From Carnobacterium_B sp045617425 (lineage in GTDB: Bacteria > Bacillota > Bacilli > Lactobacillales > Carnobacteriaceae): a stretch of DNA of 15,167 nt. A model generated the notes under the pieces. The model did not search any database. It was not told the DNA's origin and saw only the letters and a list, made by a program, of their open reading frames with translations. The stretch spans positions 1 through 15,167 of the forward strand of contig NZ_JAZLIO010000012.1 of the NCBI RefSeq assembly GCF_045617425.1, in the 5' to 3' direction. The position numbers were made by a program, and so were the translations under genes. Shown piece by piece: positions 1-8,646 of this stretch (within the stretch, counting starts at the first letter, position 1; each line of letters begins with the position of its first letter).

Positions 1-1
1 A

Positions 2-376
2 AATTGGTGTGAAACTGTTGATTTAGATTGTGATGAATCTGAAATGACAGAAGAAGATTATAAGTCATTTTTGCCACATAAAAACAAAATCGTTAAGGCT
101 ATTCAGAAAGGTGTAGCTGTAATTGATGGGGAAAATATTGAATATACTTTGAGTGAAAAATCTGTTGAGGGATTAGCTGGAAAGAAAATTACTATTCCTC
201 GTCCAAACGCTAAGCTTTTCTCTGGCTTGGATGGCTTTAAAGAGACTCAGAACATTAAACGTACTCAAGGCGCAATGAGTGCTTTGTGCGGTTTAGATAT
301 TGGCGTATTCACTAAAATGGAAATTCCTGATTGGAAATTCTTTAATGCGGTGTGTATGCTTTTTTTAGCTTCCTAA
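2..376 (+). CDS. Tail assembly chaperone, Mu gp41-like position (5' partial)
   Basis: The frame is open to the left edge and the ATG at 44 has no ribosome site, so the gene very probably starts outside the window. It ends at TAA 374-376. It lies directly before the tape-measure gene, where contractile and siphophage tails encode an assembly chaperone that coats the tape measure before tube polymerisation. A heptamer T TTT TTA at 361-367, in the right phase just before the stop, lets ribosomes slip back one base into the 367-594 frame. This gives a short and a long form as in lambda G/GT. The visible part is soluble and charged, with no membrane segment. The family call rests on position plus frameshift architecture rather than on a recognised motif. 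Confidence 0.72.
   Translation, partial: NWCETVDLDCDESEMTEEDYKSFLPHKNKIVKAIQKGVAVIDGENIEYTLSEKSVEGLAGKKITIPRPNAKLFSGLDGFKETQNIKRTQGAMSALCGLDIGVFTKMEIPDWKFFNAVCMLFLAS
361..367 (+). promoter_or_regulatory. Programmed -1 ribosomal frameshift site (T TTT TTA)
   Basis: In the upstream frame the codons read CTT TTT TTA GCT TCC TAA. The heptamer TTTTTTA fits X XXY YYZ exactly and lies just before the stop. Slipping back one base moves translation into the frame that continues AGC TTC CTA to the stop at 592-594. The same heptamer class is used by HIV-1. No stimulatory pseudoknot was computed. Confidence 0.75.
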
Positions 377-594
377 CTGTTCGCATCGCAGATAATGGAG
401 TTGAAAAAAAAGTAAAAGCTATTGAAGGTGTACCTGTTATGATACGTCAGATATATATGGATTATCATTTACCGATTATGCCAGATGATTTGACTATGAT
501 TCAGGTACATTTTTTTTATGATGCGTTAATCCCTGGTCTTATTAAGATTCAGCAGCAGGCAAAGGAAGGAAAGAAAAATGGCCGGAAAGTATGA
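367..594 (+). CDS. Frameshift extension of the tail chaperone (GT-like T domain)
   Basis: This frame adds about 75 residues to the upstream chaperone when ribosomes slip at 361-367. As an independent gene it would need the GTG at 352, which has no Shine-Dalgarno sequence, so a fused product is the better reading. In lambda the T part of gpGT contacts the tape measure and recruits major tail protein; by analogy this segment would do the same. It is rich in Ile, Met and aromatic residues with a basic C-terminus. It overlaps the tape-measure start by 17 bases, and the tape measure's ribosome site (AAGGAAGGA, 562-570) lies inside it. Confidence 0.68.
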   Translation, partial: SFLTVRIADNGVEKKVKAIEGVPVMIRQIYMDYHLPIMPDDLTMIQVHFFYDALIPGLIKIQQQAKEGKKNGRKV

Positions 595-2683
595 AATTTC
601 TACTGTTTTCAAAATGATTGATAATTTTACAGTTCCAATGAAAAATATTTCTGTTAGTTCTACTGGTTTTGCTAAACAATTTAGTAAAGATATGAGAAAA
701 ACAGAAATGCAAATTCAGGCGGCTGGACGTGCCATGAAAACTATGGCTGGTGTTGCTGCTGGTGCTGGTGTTGCTCTTGCCGGAAAAACTGTTGTTGATT
801 CTGTTAAGACTTATGTTGAATTTGAAGATGCTGTAACTAAGGCTGGAAGTAAGTTTAAGGATTTGGATGTTACTTCTGCTGGTTATAATGATACTCTTGA
901 AGTTATGCAGAAGGCGGCCCGTGAGGTTGGTGCGGTAACTAAGTTTAGTGCTACGGATGCGGCTGGTGCGCTTGATAAAATGGCAATGGCCGGATTAACT
1001 TCTGGTCAGGCTATGGGAATGTTGATGGGTACTACTAATCTTGCGGCTGCTGTTGGTTTGGATTTGACTTCTGCTGTTGATATGGCTACTGATGCTATGG
1101 GTGCTTTTAATCTTGTTTCTGAGGATCAGAATGAGATTAGTGCTAATATGAATAGAATTGCGGATGTTGTGGCCCGTACTACTAATATGGCTAATACTGA
1201 CATGACTGCATGGTTTGAAGCTGTTAAGAGTGGTGCGCCTCAGTTTACTGCTTTGGGTGGAGATATTGAGACATTCTCTGCTGCTATTGGTACTCTTGCA
1301 AATGCGGGTATTAAGGGTGGTGAAGCTGGAACGGCATTGAGAAATATTATGCTTAGGCTTTCTGCTCCTGCTAAGGCTGGTGCTGAAGCTTTAAGCGAAC
1401 TTGGAATCTCCGTTTTTGATTCTGAAGGTAAAATGTTGCCGTTTATTGATATTATGAAGCAGTTTGAAACTCAGCTTGATGGTGTTGCTGATGAGCGGAA
1501 GGCTAAGTTGCTTTCTGATATTTTTGGTTCGCGTGCTATTGGTTCGTTCCAAGTTCTTATGAGTGCCGGAACGGATGAGCTTCAACGGTTTACGAATGAG
1601 CTTTATAATTCAGCTGGTGCTGCAGAAACTATGGCTGGTGCTCAGATGCAGTCATTTAGTGGAATGATTGAGCAATTAAAATCGGCTTATCAGGATAAAC
1701 AGCTTTCTTTGGCTAAGGCTTTTGAAGTTGGTGGTGCAAAAGAGGCTCTTGCTGGTCTTATTGCTTATGTTCAGAATTTCGATGTTACTCCTTTTGCTAA
1801 TTTGCTTACTAATATTATGCAGGCTTTACCAGGAATTATTGAGGGCATTGGTAATGTGTTCCAGTTATTGTGGAACATGAAAGATGTTATTGGTGCGCTT
1901 GTTATTGCTTGGGGAGTTTATAAAGGTGCTTTAATTGCGGCTTTAGTGGTAGAAAAGGTTATGGGGTTTGTTACTGCTGTACAGACAATGATGGCGGCTA
2001 CTCAAGGAATGACTGCGGCTCAGGCAGCGTTGAATGTTGTTATGAATGCTAATCCAATTGGATTGATTGTTACAGCTGTTGCGGCTCTTGGTCTTGGAGT
2101 TTATGAACTTATTAAGCATTGGGATAGTGTTTCTGCTGCTATGAGTGTTGCCTGGGAGTGGTTGCAGAAGATAGGTAGTATTATATGGGATGGATTGCTT
2201 GGAGCTTTTGAAAAAGTAAAAAACTTTTTTATAGATTTTCAGCCTTTGTTAACTTTGTTACTTGGACCTTTGGGAATTCTTATAAATATGATTATCGAAT
2301 TCAAAAATAATCTTAATGGAATTAAAGAAGCTTTTACTGATGGAGGTTTTGTTGCTGGTATTAGAACAATAGGAGCAACTATTCTTTCTGCTATATTGGC
2401 CCCTATTCAGAAGGTTTTAGAGTTAATGGTTAAAATACCTTTTATTGGTGAAAAAGCTCAGGGTGGATTAGATACTATTAGCAGTATAAGACAGAATTCT
2501 TTTGGCAAGCAGCCAGTTACACTTCCTGTTACTCAAGGTGAGCGAACAGCTTATAGTATGAGCGAAACAATTAATGAAGATCATGTGAAGATTGATGTTG
2601 CGCTGGAGAAAGGATTAAATGGAACTGTAAGCGGTTCCGCTCCTAAAACCTCTTTGAATCTTGTTAATTCTGGTGCTTGGTAA
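578..2683 (+). CDS. Phage tail tape measure protein (TP901-type)
   Basis: The 701-residue protein sets tail length and is threaded through the tail tube before DNA ejection. Residues 1-60 are a short charged head with a run of basic and Gln residues. About 60-400 match the TP901 tape-measure core: Ala/Gly-rich helices with phrases such as FSATDAAGALDKMAMAG, GGEAGTALRNIMLRLS and DIFGSRAIGSFQ. Hydrophobic stretches follow near 438-458, 491-512 and 556-573, as expected for the part that enters the membrane during ejection. The ATG is preceded by AAGGAAGGA at 562-570. It follows the frameshifted chaperone, the standard order. Codons are strikingly T-ending (GGT, GCT, GTT). A terminator follows immediately, so this may be the last gene of one transcript. 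Confidence 0.95.
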   Translation: MAGKYEISTVFKMIDNFTVPMKNISVSSTGFAKQFSKDMRKTEMQIQAAGRAMKTMAGVAAGAGVALAGKTVVDSVKTYVEFEDAVTKAGSKFKDLDVTSAGYNDTLEVMQKAAREVGAVTKFSATDAAGALDKMAMAGLTSGQAMGMLMGTTNLAAAVGLDLTSAVDMATDAMGAFNLVSEDQNEISANMNRIADVVARTTNMANTDMTAWFEAVKSGAPQFTALGGDIETFSAAIGTLANAGIKGGEAGTALRNIMLRLSAPAKAGAEALSELGISVFDSEGKMLPFIDIMKQFETQLDGVADERKAKLLSDIFGSRAIGSFQVLMSAGTDELQRFTNELYNSAGAAETMAGAQMQSFSGMIEQLKSAYQDKQLSLAKAFEVGGAKEALAGLIAYVQNFDVTPFANLLTNIMQALPGIIEGIGNVFQLLWNMKDVIGALVIAWGVYKGALIAALVVEKVMGFVTAVQTMMAATQGMTAAQAALNVVMNANPIGLIVTAVAALGLGVYELIKHWDSVSAAMSVAWEWLQKIGSIIWDGLLGAFEKVKNFFIDFQPLLTLLLGPLGILINMIIEFKNNLNGIKEAFTDGGFVAGIRTIGATILSAILAPIQKVLELMVKIPFIGEKAQGGLDTISSIRQNSFGKQPVTLPVTQGERTAYSMSETINEDHVKIDVALEKGLNGTVSGSAPKTSLNLVNSGAW

Positions 2684-2691
2684 TTTTTTAG

Positions 2692-2717
2692 ACTGGCTTT
2701 TTTAGCCAGTTTTTTTT
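2692..2717 (+). terminator. Rho-independent terminator after the tape-measure gene
   Basis: ACTGGCT (2692-2698), a five-T loop and AGCCAGT (2704-2710) form a perfect 7-bp stem followed by seven T. It starts 9 bases after the tape-measure stop. The opposite strand has no T tract after the stem, so it acts on plus-strand transcripts. Confidence 0.8.
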
Positions 2718-2762
2718 ATTTGGTAAATAGCAATTTTATATCGGTTGAATGATACTTAAATT

Positions 2763-4016
2763 ATGGCATGGGATACTGATGTAATTGAAGCTGTATATAC
2801 TGCTCCAAGTGGTAAAAAATTTACATTTCAATACGATTCTAAATTAACAAGTGAAACTGATCTTAAAACTGCAACTTTTACTTTTCCTGAAAGAGATGGT
2901 GCATTAGTTGTACCTCTTGGAGTTGGTGGACGACGTTTCAGTTTTACCTGTTATTATTATGGAGTAAATTGTCGTAATGATGCAGATTCTTTTGAGGAAG
3001 GCTTAAAAGAAAGAGGGTATGGTGAATTACAGCATCCTGTATATGGAACTTTTAAAGTTGTTCCAACTGGTACTATTGGCAGAAGTGATGATGTTGTTGG
3101 TGGTATTGGGGTATCGGGAATTACCGTAACTTTTTCTGAAACAATTATAGAAGCTTCTGTTATTAATAGTGAAGTAACATCAATTGATGCAATTAATAAT
3201 GCTGCCGAAAAGTTTAGAAAAAAATCTGTATTAGAATTTTGTAAAGATATTGCCAATTCGACTATTAAAGGTGCGATTTGGGTTGAGAATTTATATAAGA
3301 AAACTTTATCAATTGCTACTAAAACTTTGAGTACGATCGCAAAAGTTGAAAAAGAAATAAATAATAAATTTATTATTATTGAATCTGAATTATGGTCCAG
3401 CCTTGATAATTTTATGAATGCAACAGAAGATGTTGCTTTGCATACGGTAGCTTTAATGCGTTTACCTGCTCAAACTAGTATTAATACTATGGCTAAAATT
3501 GATGGATATGCTGAAGTAATTAATACTATTGTTAATGAATATGCAAATAATCCTTTTGGTATTGAAAATGCTAAGAATCAATGGGTATGTACTCGGTTAG
3601 TGTTAGAGTCTCTTGTTGTTGGATGTGCTGCAGGTGTTGCGGTTGATGCCGGAAAAAATAATTTTAAAAGTAGAAATGAAGCTATAGAAGTCGCAAATAA
3701 ATTACTAGATATATATGATCAGGTTGTTGATTACGAAGAAAAAAATATCAGTCAGGATTATTTCATTGAAACTGGCGAAGGTTTTGCTTCTATGCGTGAT
3801 CTTGTATCTTCTAGCGTTTCTTTAATTGTTAATAATTCATTTTCATTGCCAAGTCGTAAAACAATATTATTAGGTCGTGATAGACAAATTATAGAATTGT
3901 TGTATGAGTTATATGGAGATATTACTCGGATTGATGAATTTATTATTGATAACAATTTAACTTATAGTGATATAGAAGTAATTCCTATGGGTAGAGAGGT
4001 TGCTTACTATGTCTAG
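2763..4016 (+). CDS. Mu gpN-like tail/baseplate protein (DNA circularisation N-terminal family)
   Basis: The 417-residue product has the N-terminal region typical of the DNA_circ_N family (Mu gpN/gp43): an early FPERDGALVVPLGVGGRRFSF segment, then EEGLKERGYGELQHPVYG and VSGITVTFSET. In Mu-type tails this protein follows the tape measure and joins tail tube to baseplate. The old circularisation name reflects an early phenotype, not a proven activity. The remaining two thirds are mostly helical and not recognisable. No Shine-Dalgarno sequence precedes ATG 2763, but GATACT (2751-2756) lies six bases before the ATG, which could mean a leaderless start. It overlaps the next gene by 8 bases. Confidence 0.82.
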   Translation: MAWDTDVIEAVYTAPSGKKFTFQYDSKLTSETDLKTATFTFPERDGALVVPLGVGGRRFSFTCYYYGVNCRNDADSFEEGLKERGYGELQHPVYGTFKVVPTGTIGRSDDVVGGIGVSGITVTFSETIIEASVINSEVTSIDAINNAAEKFRKKSVLEFCKDIANSTIKGAIWVENLYKKTLSIATKTLSTIAKVEKEINNKFIIIESELWSSLDNFMNATEDVALHTVALMRLPAQTSINTMAKIDGYAEVINTIVNEYANNPFGIENAKNQWVCTRLVLESLVVGCAAGVAVDAGKNNFKSRNEAIEVANKLLDIYDQVVDYEEKNISQDYFIETGEGFASMRDLVSSSVSLIVNNSFSLPSRKTILLGRDRQIIELLYELYGDITRIDEFIIDNNLTYSDIEVIPMGREVAYYV

Positions 4017-5310
4017 AACTTATACTGTTTTATCTGGTGATTCCTTATCTAAAATTTCTACTAAAGAATATGGAACATCACAGAACTGGCCTAAAATATT
4101 AACTGCAAATCCTCAATTAACTGGAAGAAAAAAAAGTGTTGATGGTGTTCCATTGATATATCCTGGGGATATTTTAATTATTCCAATGGAAAATGATGTT
4201 GCTGCTTCTGTGGTAACTAAAGCTCCAGAATTAATTTCTAAATCTATACGTCCTGAAGATGCTGCGGAAGATGATTTTTCTATTTTCATTAATGGAAAAT
4301 TGTTTGGTGGATTTACTGGTTATACAGTAAAGATGTCTATGGATTCATTAGATGTATTTTCTTTTGTGGCCCCATGGGATGATGCAGATATACAAGCAAA
4401 AATTGCTTTAGCTCCTTTTACATTCCGTGAATGTGCTGTTTATTTTAATAGAAAATTATTATTTATGGGTAGATTATTAGCATCTGCTCCTGAAGTAACT
4501 CCAGATTCTAAAACAATTAATATTCAGGGTTATCCATTATGTGGAACTTTAAATGATTGTGATATTCCAGTTAGTAAATATCCTCCTAGTTATAATGGTA
4601 TGACTCTACAGCAGATTGCGGAAGATATATGTCAGCCTTTTGGTGTTAAAGTGAGTTTCAGCGAAGATTCAGGAGAGGCTATTGAAAAAGTTGAATACAC
4701 TATTGGAACAAAAATTCTTGATTTTTTGAAAAAACTTGCTGAACAAAGACGTTTTGTCTTTACCAATAATAGTAATGGAGATTTATTTTTCTGGAAGGTT
4801 CCTGAAGAAAGTACTCGTGCAGTTTTTAGAGAAGGGGAGCTTCCTTTTATATCTTGTAAAGTAACTTTTAGACAGCAGGAAATGTATAGTCATTTAACTG
4901 GCTTTACTAAAACTGATAAAAAAAATAATGCTGCACAATTTACTTATGAAAATAAATTCTTAATTAAAAATGGTGTTTTTAGGCCTATAAGTTTTGTATG
5001 TGAAGATGTTGATAAGAATGGACTCGAAAGTGCAGTTAAAGCTAAAGCTGGCCAGATGTATGTTAATTGTTGTTCTTATGAATTAACTGTATATGGTTGT
5101 ACAGATAAAGATGGAGATATTTTCACAAAAGGCATGAGTATTTCTGTATATGCTCCTAGCGCAATGATTTATAGAGAAACAAAATTTCAGGTTAAAGAAT
5201 TAGAAATAAAAAGATCTGATACTGAAGGAGTTCAAACTACTTTTAAATTAATGCTTCCAGATTCTATTAATGGATCGTTGCCAAGTGTTCTGCCATGGGA
5301 TGAGGTGTAG
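4009..5310 (+). CDS. Baseplate hub protein with N-terminal LysM domain (Mu gpP-like)
   Basis: ATG 4009 is preferred to the upstream TTG 4000 because GAGAGG (3994-3999) lies nine bases before it; this gives 433 residues. Residues about 3-60 are a LysM module (YTVLSGDSLSKIS, then YPGDILIIP). LysM modules bind peptidoglycan in many proteins; in P2-type tails a small LysM protein (gpX) works at the tail tip. The rest fits the Mu gpP/P2 gpD hub family in length and position, with an IFINGKLFGGFTGY start and many beta-prone stretches. It lies between the gpN-like protein and the spike, the Mu order. The fused LysM is a notable arrangement. It would form the trimeric hub that holds the spike. Confidence 0.8.
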   Translation: MSRTYTVLSGDSLSKISTKEYGTSQNWPKILTANPQLTGRKKSVDGVPLIYPGDILIIPMENDVAASVVTKAPELISKSIRPEDAAEDDFSIFINGKLFGGFTGYTVKMSMDSLDVFSFVAPWDDADIQAKIALAPFTFRECAVYFNRKLLFMGRLLASAPEVTPDSKTINIQGYPLCGTLNDCDIPVSKYPPSYNGMTLQQIAEDICQPFGVKVSFSEDSGEAIEKVEYTIGTKILDFLKKLAEQRRFVFTNNSNGDLFFWKVPEESTRAVFREGELPFISCKVTFRQQEMYSHLTGFTKTDKKNNAAQFTYENKFLIKNGVFRPISFVCEDVDKNGLESAVKAKAGQMYVNCCSYELTVYGCTDKDGDIFTKGMSISVYAPSAMIYRETKFQVKELEIKRSDTEGVQTTFKLMLPDSINGSLPSVLPWDEV

Positions 5311-5311
5311 T

Positions 5312-5791
5312 ATGGGTTTGTTAGCAAGAGTTATACAGATTGAAAATGGTGATGATAACGAAGTAATACAGACTGTTGAAGCTCATTATGGTGAAAACAA
5401 ATATTGTGATCAGTTCTCTTCTAGTGGTGATGATGCTCCACCTTTACCTGAAGATAGAGTTGTATTAGTTGATATTGAGGGAACTGGTAATGCATGTGTT
5501 GTTGGTACATTAGTTTATTCTCAAGGTGCTGAGCCAGGCGAAAAATTAATATATTCGAGAACTAGTGATGGTGATTTAGTTGCTAAGATACATTTAAAAA
5601 AAGATGGAAAAATTGAAGTAGAAGCGGATGATGATATTTCAATTAAAACCAATGGAAAATTAATTATTGAAGCTGCGAAAGATGTAGAAGTTAAGATTAA
5701 TGCAAATGTAAAAATTGATGCAGGAAATAATACTGTTGAATTAAAAGCTAAATCTATTAATTTCAATAATGGTAATTTGGAGGTTAGTTGA
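5312..5791 (+). CDS. Baseplate spike protein (Mu gp45 / P2 gpV-like)
   Basis: The 159-residue protein starts at ATG 5312, one base after the hub stop, behind ATGAGGTG (5300-5307). Residues about 1-85 look like the OB-fold of spike proteins (LPEDRVVLVDIEGTGNACVVG). Residues about 85-159 are alternating charged and hydrophobic short strands (DGKIEVEADDDISIKTNGK, then VEVKINANVKIDAG), as in the triple-stranded beta-helix that pierces the outer membrane. The C-terminus lacks the HxH iron-binding tip of P2 gpV and phi92 gp138, so the tip may be capped by another protein. The plus-strand frame opens further upstream inside the hub gene, but the 5312 start fits the ribosome site. Confidence 0.85.
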   Translation: MGLLARVIQIENGDDNEVIQTVEAHYGENKYCDQFSSSGDDAPPLPEDRVVLVDIEGTGNACVVGTLVYSQGAEPGEKLIYSRTSDGDLVAKIHLKKDGKIEVEADDDISIKTNGKLIIEAAKDVEVKINANVKIDAGNNTVELKAKSINFNNGNLEVS

Positions 5792-6252
5792 TGGCTGATA
5801 GTTACTATATTGTTAATGAAGATTATAAGTTGGGTTGTGCTGATTCTGTAATGCAGAATGTTGATTTGACTGGATTATCTGCTGCGTGTTTTTCAGTTGT
5901 TAAAACTAATTCAGTTAAAATTAAGAATAAAAAAGCTGTTTTGTCTGTCACAATAACTGTAACAGCTGCAACTGGAGTTATTAAAACTTCAATTATTGAT
6001 GGTTCTGCAGTTACTTTTGTTTCTGCTGCAGGTGTAATCAGTGGAAGTTCTAAAAAAAACACATCATTGAAACAGAAATTTTGTTTAGCTGATTTAAATA
6101 TAACAGCTGCAACTGTGGCTGCTTATATGGGTAATGGATCTATTGGTGACTTAACTGTTATAGGCACTAATGTATCTTCTGGAGCCACAGTTACAGATAA
6201 ATGTAAAGTATGGTTCAAGGATGCAGGGCAGAATGTAGCAAAGGCGGTGTAG
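5791..6252 (+). CDS. Unidentified protein between spike and gp46-type gene
   Basis: The 153-residue protein starts at ATG 5791, sharing one base with the spike stop (TGATG), with a strong GGAGG at 5779-5783; the TTG at 5788 is too close to be preferred. I do not recognise it. It is rich in Thr, Ser, Val and Ala, with two similar beta-prone blocks near residues 45-85 and 100-150 (SVTITVTAATG; LNITAATVAAYMG) and no signal peptide or membrane segment. Its slot between spike and baseplate wedge is not occupied in Mu. Its position suggests a tail-tip or baseplate accessory protein, perhaps a spike cap; that is inference only. Confidence 0.6.
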   Translation: MADSYYIVNEDYKLGCADSVMQNVDLTGLSAACFSVVKTNSVKIKNKKAVLSVTITVTAATGVIKTSIIDGSAVTFVSAAGVISGSSKKNTSLKQKFCLADLNITAATVAAYMGNGSIGDLTVIGTNVSSGATVTDKCKVWFKDAGQNVAKAV

Positions 6253-6717
6253 ATGGTAGAAGAATTTGGTGGTGACGTTTTGTTATTTGATGCTCAGGAT
6301 GGGGCTGAAATATCAATTATTAATGGTTTAATTACTATGGATAAGGGTTTTAATTCTGCAGTTTATTTGTCTTTGTTTGGTGGTGATAAAGATGATACTG
6401 GAGAAGTTGTTAATAATAATACTTGGTGGGGGAATAAAATTCAGAATATTTCTGAAAATGAAAAATTGGTTTCCAGATTCCAAGCATTTATTACTTCTGT
6501 ACCCTTAATTACTAAGAATGTTAAGTTAGCTGAGCATAAAGTTAAACAGGATTTACAGTGGATGATTGATGATGGTATTGCGGATTCAATTGAAGCTGAA
6601 ATTCAAGTTGTTGGTAGAAAAGATATTAATTTAAAAATAGTAATAGCAAAATTTGGTGAAGTAATAGAAGCTGGTAACTATAGTATGCAGTGGGGAGCAA
6701 TGAAAGATGGCATTTGA
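6253..6717 (+). CDS. Mu gp46-like baseplate wedge protein (GP46 family)
   Basis: The 154-residue protein starts immediately after the preceding stop, with AAGG (6241-6244) eight bases upstream. The block AVYLSLFGGDKDDTG at about residues 36-50, followed by WWGN, is the hallmark of the phage GP46 family, equivalent to T4 gp25/P2 gpW, which links the baseplate wedge to the sheath. A helical segment (KNVKLAEHKVKQDLQWMIDD) and a C-terminal strand pair complete the usual gp25-like fold. The length is normal for the family. It overlaps the baseplate J gene by 11 bases, which suggests translational coupling. Confidence 0.92.
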   Translation: MVEEFGGDVLLFDAQDGAEISIINGLITMDKGFNSAVYLSLFGGDKDDTGEVVNNNTWWGNKIQNISENEKLVSRFQAFITSVPLITKNVKLAEHKVKQDLQWMIDDGIADSIEAEIQVVGRKDINLKIVIAKFGEVIEAGNYSMQWGAMKDGI

Positions 6718-7912
6718 AAATAAAACTATTGAAGATGTAAATTCATTAATAATTAATGGTTTGGAAGCAGAATTAAATACTAAATTTCGTTTATTGCCTA
6801 AAGCCTTTGTTCGGGTTTTGGCTAAGGTTTTATCTGGTATATATATTAGTTTATATCGGCAGCAAGCTTGGATGTTTCTGCAGATGTTTGTTGCAACTGC
6901 AAGTTTTGATGAAATTGAAGTGTTAGGTAGAAAAATCAGGCCGCTTGTGTTATGGGGACAGCTTGTAGGTATTGGAGAACCTGGAAGTGCAACACAATTT
7001 GAAGGGAAAATTAAGGTTAAAGCTTCTGCTATTAATACTTATCTTAATCAGGGTACGCAATTTGTATCTCGTTCAACAGGTGAAATATATTATACGACTG
7101 AAACTATATTGCTTAGAGATGAATATAATATTGTTTCTGTAAGATGTGCTGAAAGTGGGGTTATAGGTAATCTTGTTGTTGGTGATATGCTGGATTCTGT
7201 CTCGCCTTATAATAATATAAATCGACAGGCGGAGTGTGTTGAAGTTAGTTTAAATGCTGTAGATCCTGAAGATGAAGCAAGTTATAGAGCTAGAGTTGAA
7301 TCAAGATGGAGAGTACAGCCTCAAGGTGGTGCTCTTAATGATTATAGAAAATGGGCTTCTGATGTACCTGGTGTATTGCAAACTTATATATATAAAGATG
7401 ATAACACTGCAGCAGGTGTTTTAATTTATGTTGTTGCTAATACAGATAGTAGAATACCAACTAGTGAAATGTTAATTCAGGTTGGGAAAGCTTGTACTTA
7501 TAATCCTGAAACTGGAGAAGGAAGGAAGCCTATTGGTGCTATTTTGGATCCAGCTAATAATGAAACTTATAGTAATATTCGTCCATGTAGTATTAAGAAG
7601 TTTGATGTGTATATAACAGGTTATTCAATGGATGAATATGCTGCATTCTCTGCATCTGTTAAAAGTAATGTTAGTGCATATTTTAAGCAACGAGAGCCTT
7701 TTGTTCGCGGCCTTAGTGTTGATAATGATAGATATGATCGTATTTCCAGTATTAATGTAAGTGGTATATGTAATGATATTGCTGAGGGTGTTAGTGGTCA
7801 TTTTGATAGCGTGCAAATTAAAAAGGATGGAGTTGTTGTATCTAGTTATGTATTAGGTCGAGGTGAATTATCTGAATTAAAAGATATTTATATAAATGGG
7901 GTTAAAGTATGA
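6707..7912 (+). CDS. Baseplate J-like protein (Mu gp47)
   Basis: The 401-residue protein starts at ATG 6707, nine bases after GGGGAG (6692-6697). It matches the Baseplate_J family (T4 gp6/P2 gpJ equivalent), the main wedge component. Recognisable parts are the N-terminal helical region (LSGIYISLYRQQAWMFLQ), the central beta domain with EGKIKVKA and FVSRSTGEIYYTT, and the conserved DPEDEASYRARVESRW near residues 190-205 with PQGGALNDYRKWA. The C-terminal third carries the usual alternating strand and helix arm. It ends with a 4-base ATGA overlap with the next gene. Confidence 0.94.
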   Translation: MAFENKTIEDVNSLIINGLEAELNTKFRLLPKAFVRVLAKVLSGIYISLYRQQAWMFLQMFVATASFDEIEVLGRKIRPLVLWGQLVGIGEPGSATQFEGKIKVKASAINTYLNQGTQFVSRSTGEIYYTTETILLRDEYNIVSVRCAESGVIGNLVVGDMLDSVSPYNNINRQAECVEVSLNAVDPEDEASYRARVESRWRVQPQGGALNDYRKWASDVPGVLQTYIYKDDNTAAGVLIYVVANTDSRIPTSEMLIQVGKACTYNPETGEGRKPIGAILDPANNETYSNIRPCSIKKFDVYITGYSMDEYAAFSASVKSNVSAYFKQREPFVRGLSVDNDRYDRISSINVSGICNDIAEGVSGHFDSVQIKKDGVVVSSYVLGRGELSELKDIYINGVKV

Positions 7913-8646
7913 GTTTTTTTAATGCAATAAAAATTCTTTTGCCTCGTGCTAAAGCTTTTGATTTAACTCAGGATTCCAAACTTAAAAGTTTTTTTAAAGG
8001 TTTAGCTGTTTTGCCTGACGATGTGAAAAAAGAAACTGAGCTTGTATATATGGATTTATTTCCTGAATCTACACGAGCCATGGATGAATGGGAAAAGCAG
8101 TTTTCAGTTTTATTTGCTGATGAACAATATGGTGATACGCGTAGAGGAATTTTAACATCTTTATGGCAAGCTAACTCTGGCGGTCAAAGTTTAAAATATC
8201 TTGAGAAATTATTACAAAATATATCCATTGATATTCGATTATTTGAAAATAATCCTATTAAGAATCCTCGTGATGCTAATGCTGTTTTTGGCTGTATGTG
8301 TGGTCAGAAGCAGGCTGTTTGCGGCAATAAAAAATTGAATTGTGGGTATAAAGATGGTGATTCTGAATTTACTCCAACTGTTATTCGTAATGATTCTGAT
8401 CAATTATATGATATTCCTGTTGATACATCTTTTTGGGAAAATTATTTTTTTGTTGCTAAAAATGTTGTGTATAACTCAAGAAAAGAAATTATTTATTGTC
8501 AAAAGCTATATTTAGATGCCAAATGGAAGGCATTTGTAGAATATTTGATTTTAAAAGTAAAACCAGTGCACATGGGTGCATTAATCTTTATTGATTACAT
8601 AGAAAATTATGATCAAACAAAAATGAGAGGTAGAAAAAATGCTTAA
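7909..8646 (+). CDS. Mu gp48-like baseplate protein (YmfQ / DUF2313 family)
   Basis: The 245-residue protein starts in an ATGA overlap with gp47. The helical N-terminal part (LLPRAKAFDL, ELVYMDLFPESTRAMDEWEKQF) is typical of the YmfQ/DUF2313 family, which in Mu follows gp47 and connects the wedge to the tail fibre. A Cys-rich loop at C129, C131, C138 and C145 falls in the family's central variable loop; a metal site there is possible but unproven. The C-terminal half is beta-prone and ends with KVKPVHMGALIFIDY. It overlaps the fibre gene by 8 bases. Confidence 0.85.
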   Translation: MSFFNAIKILLPRAKAFDLTQDSKLKSFFKGLAVLPDDVKKETELVYMDLFPESTRAMDEWEKQFSVLFADEQYGDTRRGILTSLWQANSGGQSLKYLEKLLQNISIDIRLFENNPIKNPRDANAVFGCMCGQKQAVCGNKKLNCGYKDGDSEFTPTVIRNDSDQLYDIPVDTSFWENYFFVAKNVVYNSRKEIIYCQKLYLDAKWKAFVEYLILKVKPVHMGALIFIDYIENYDQTKMRGRKNA

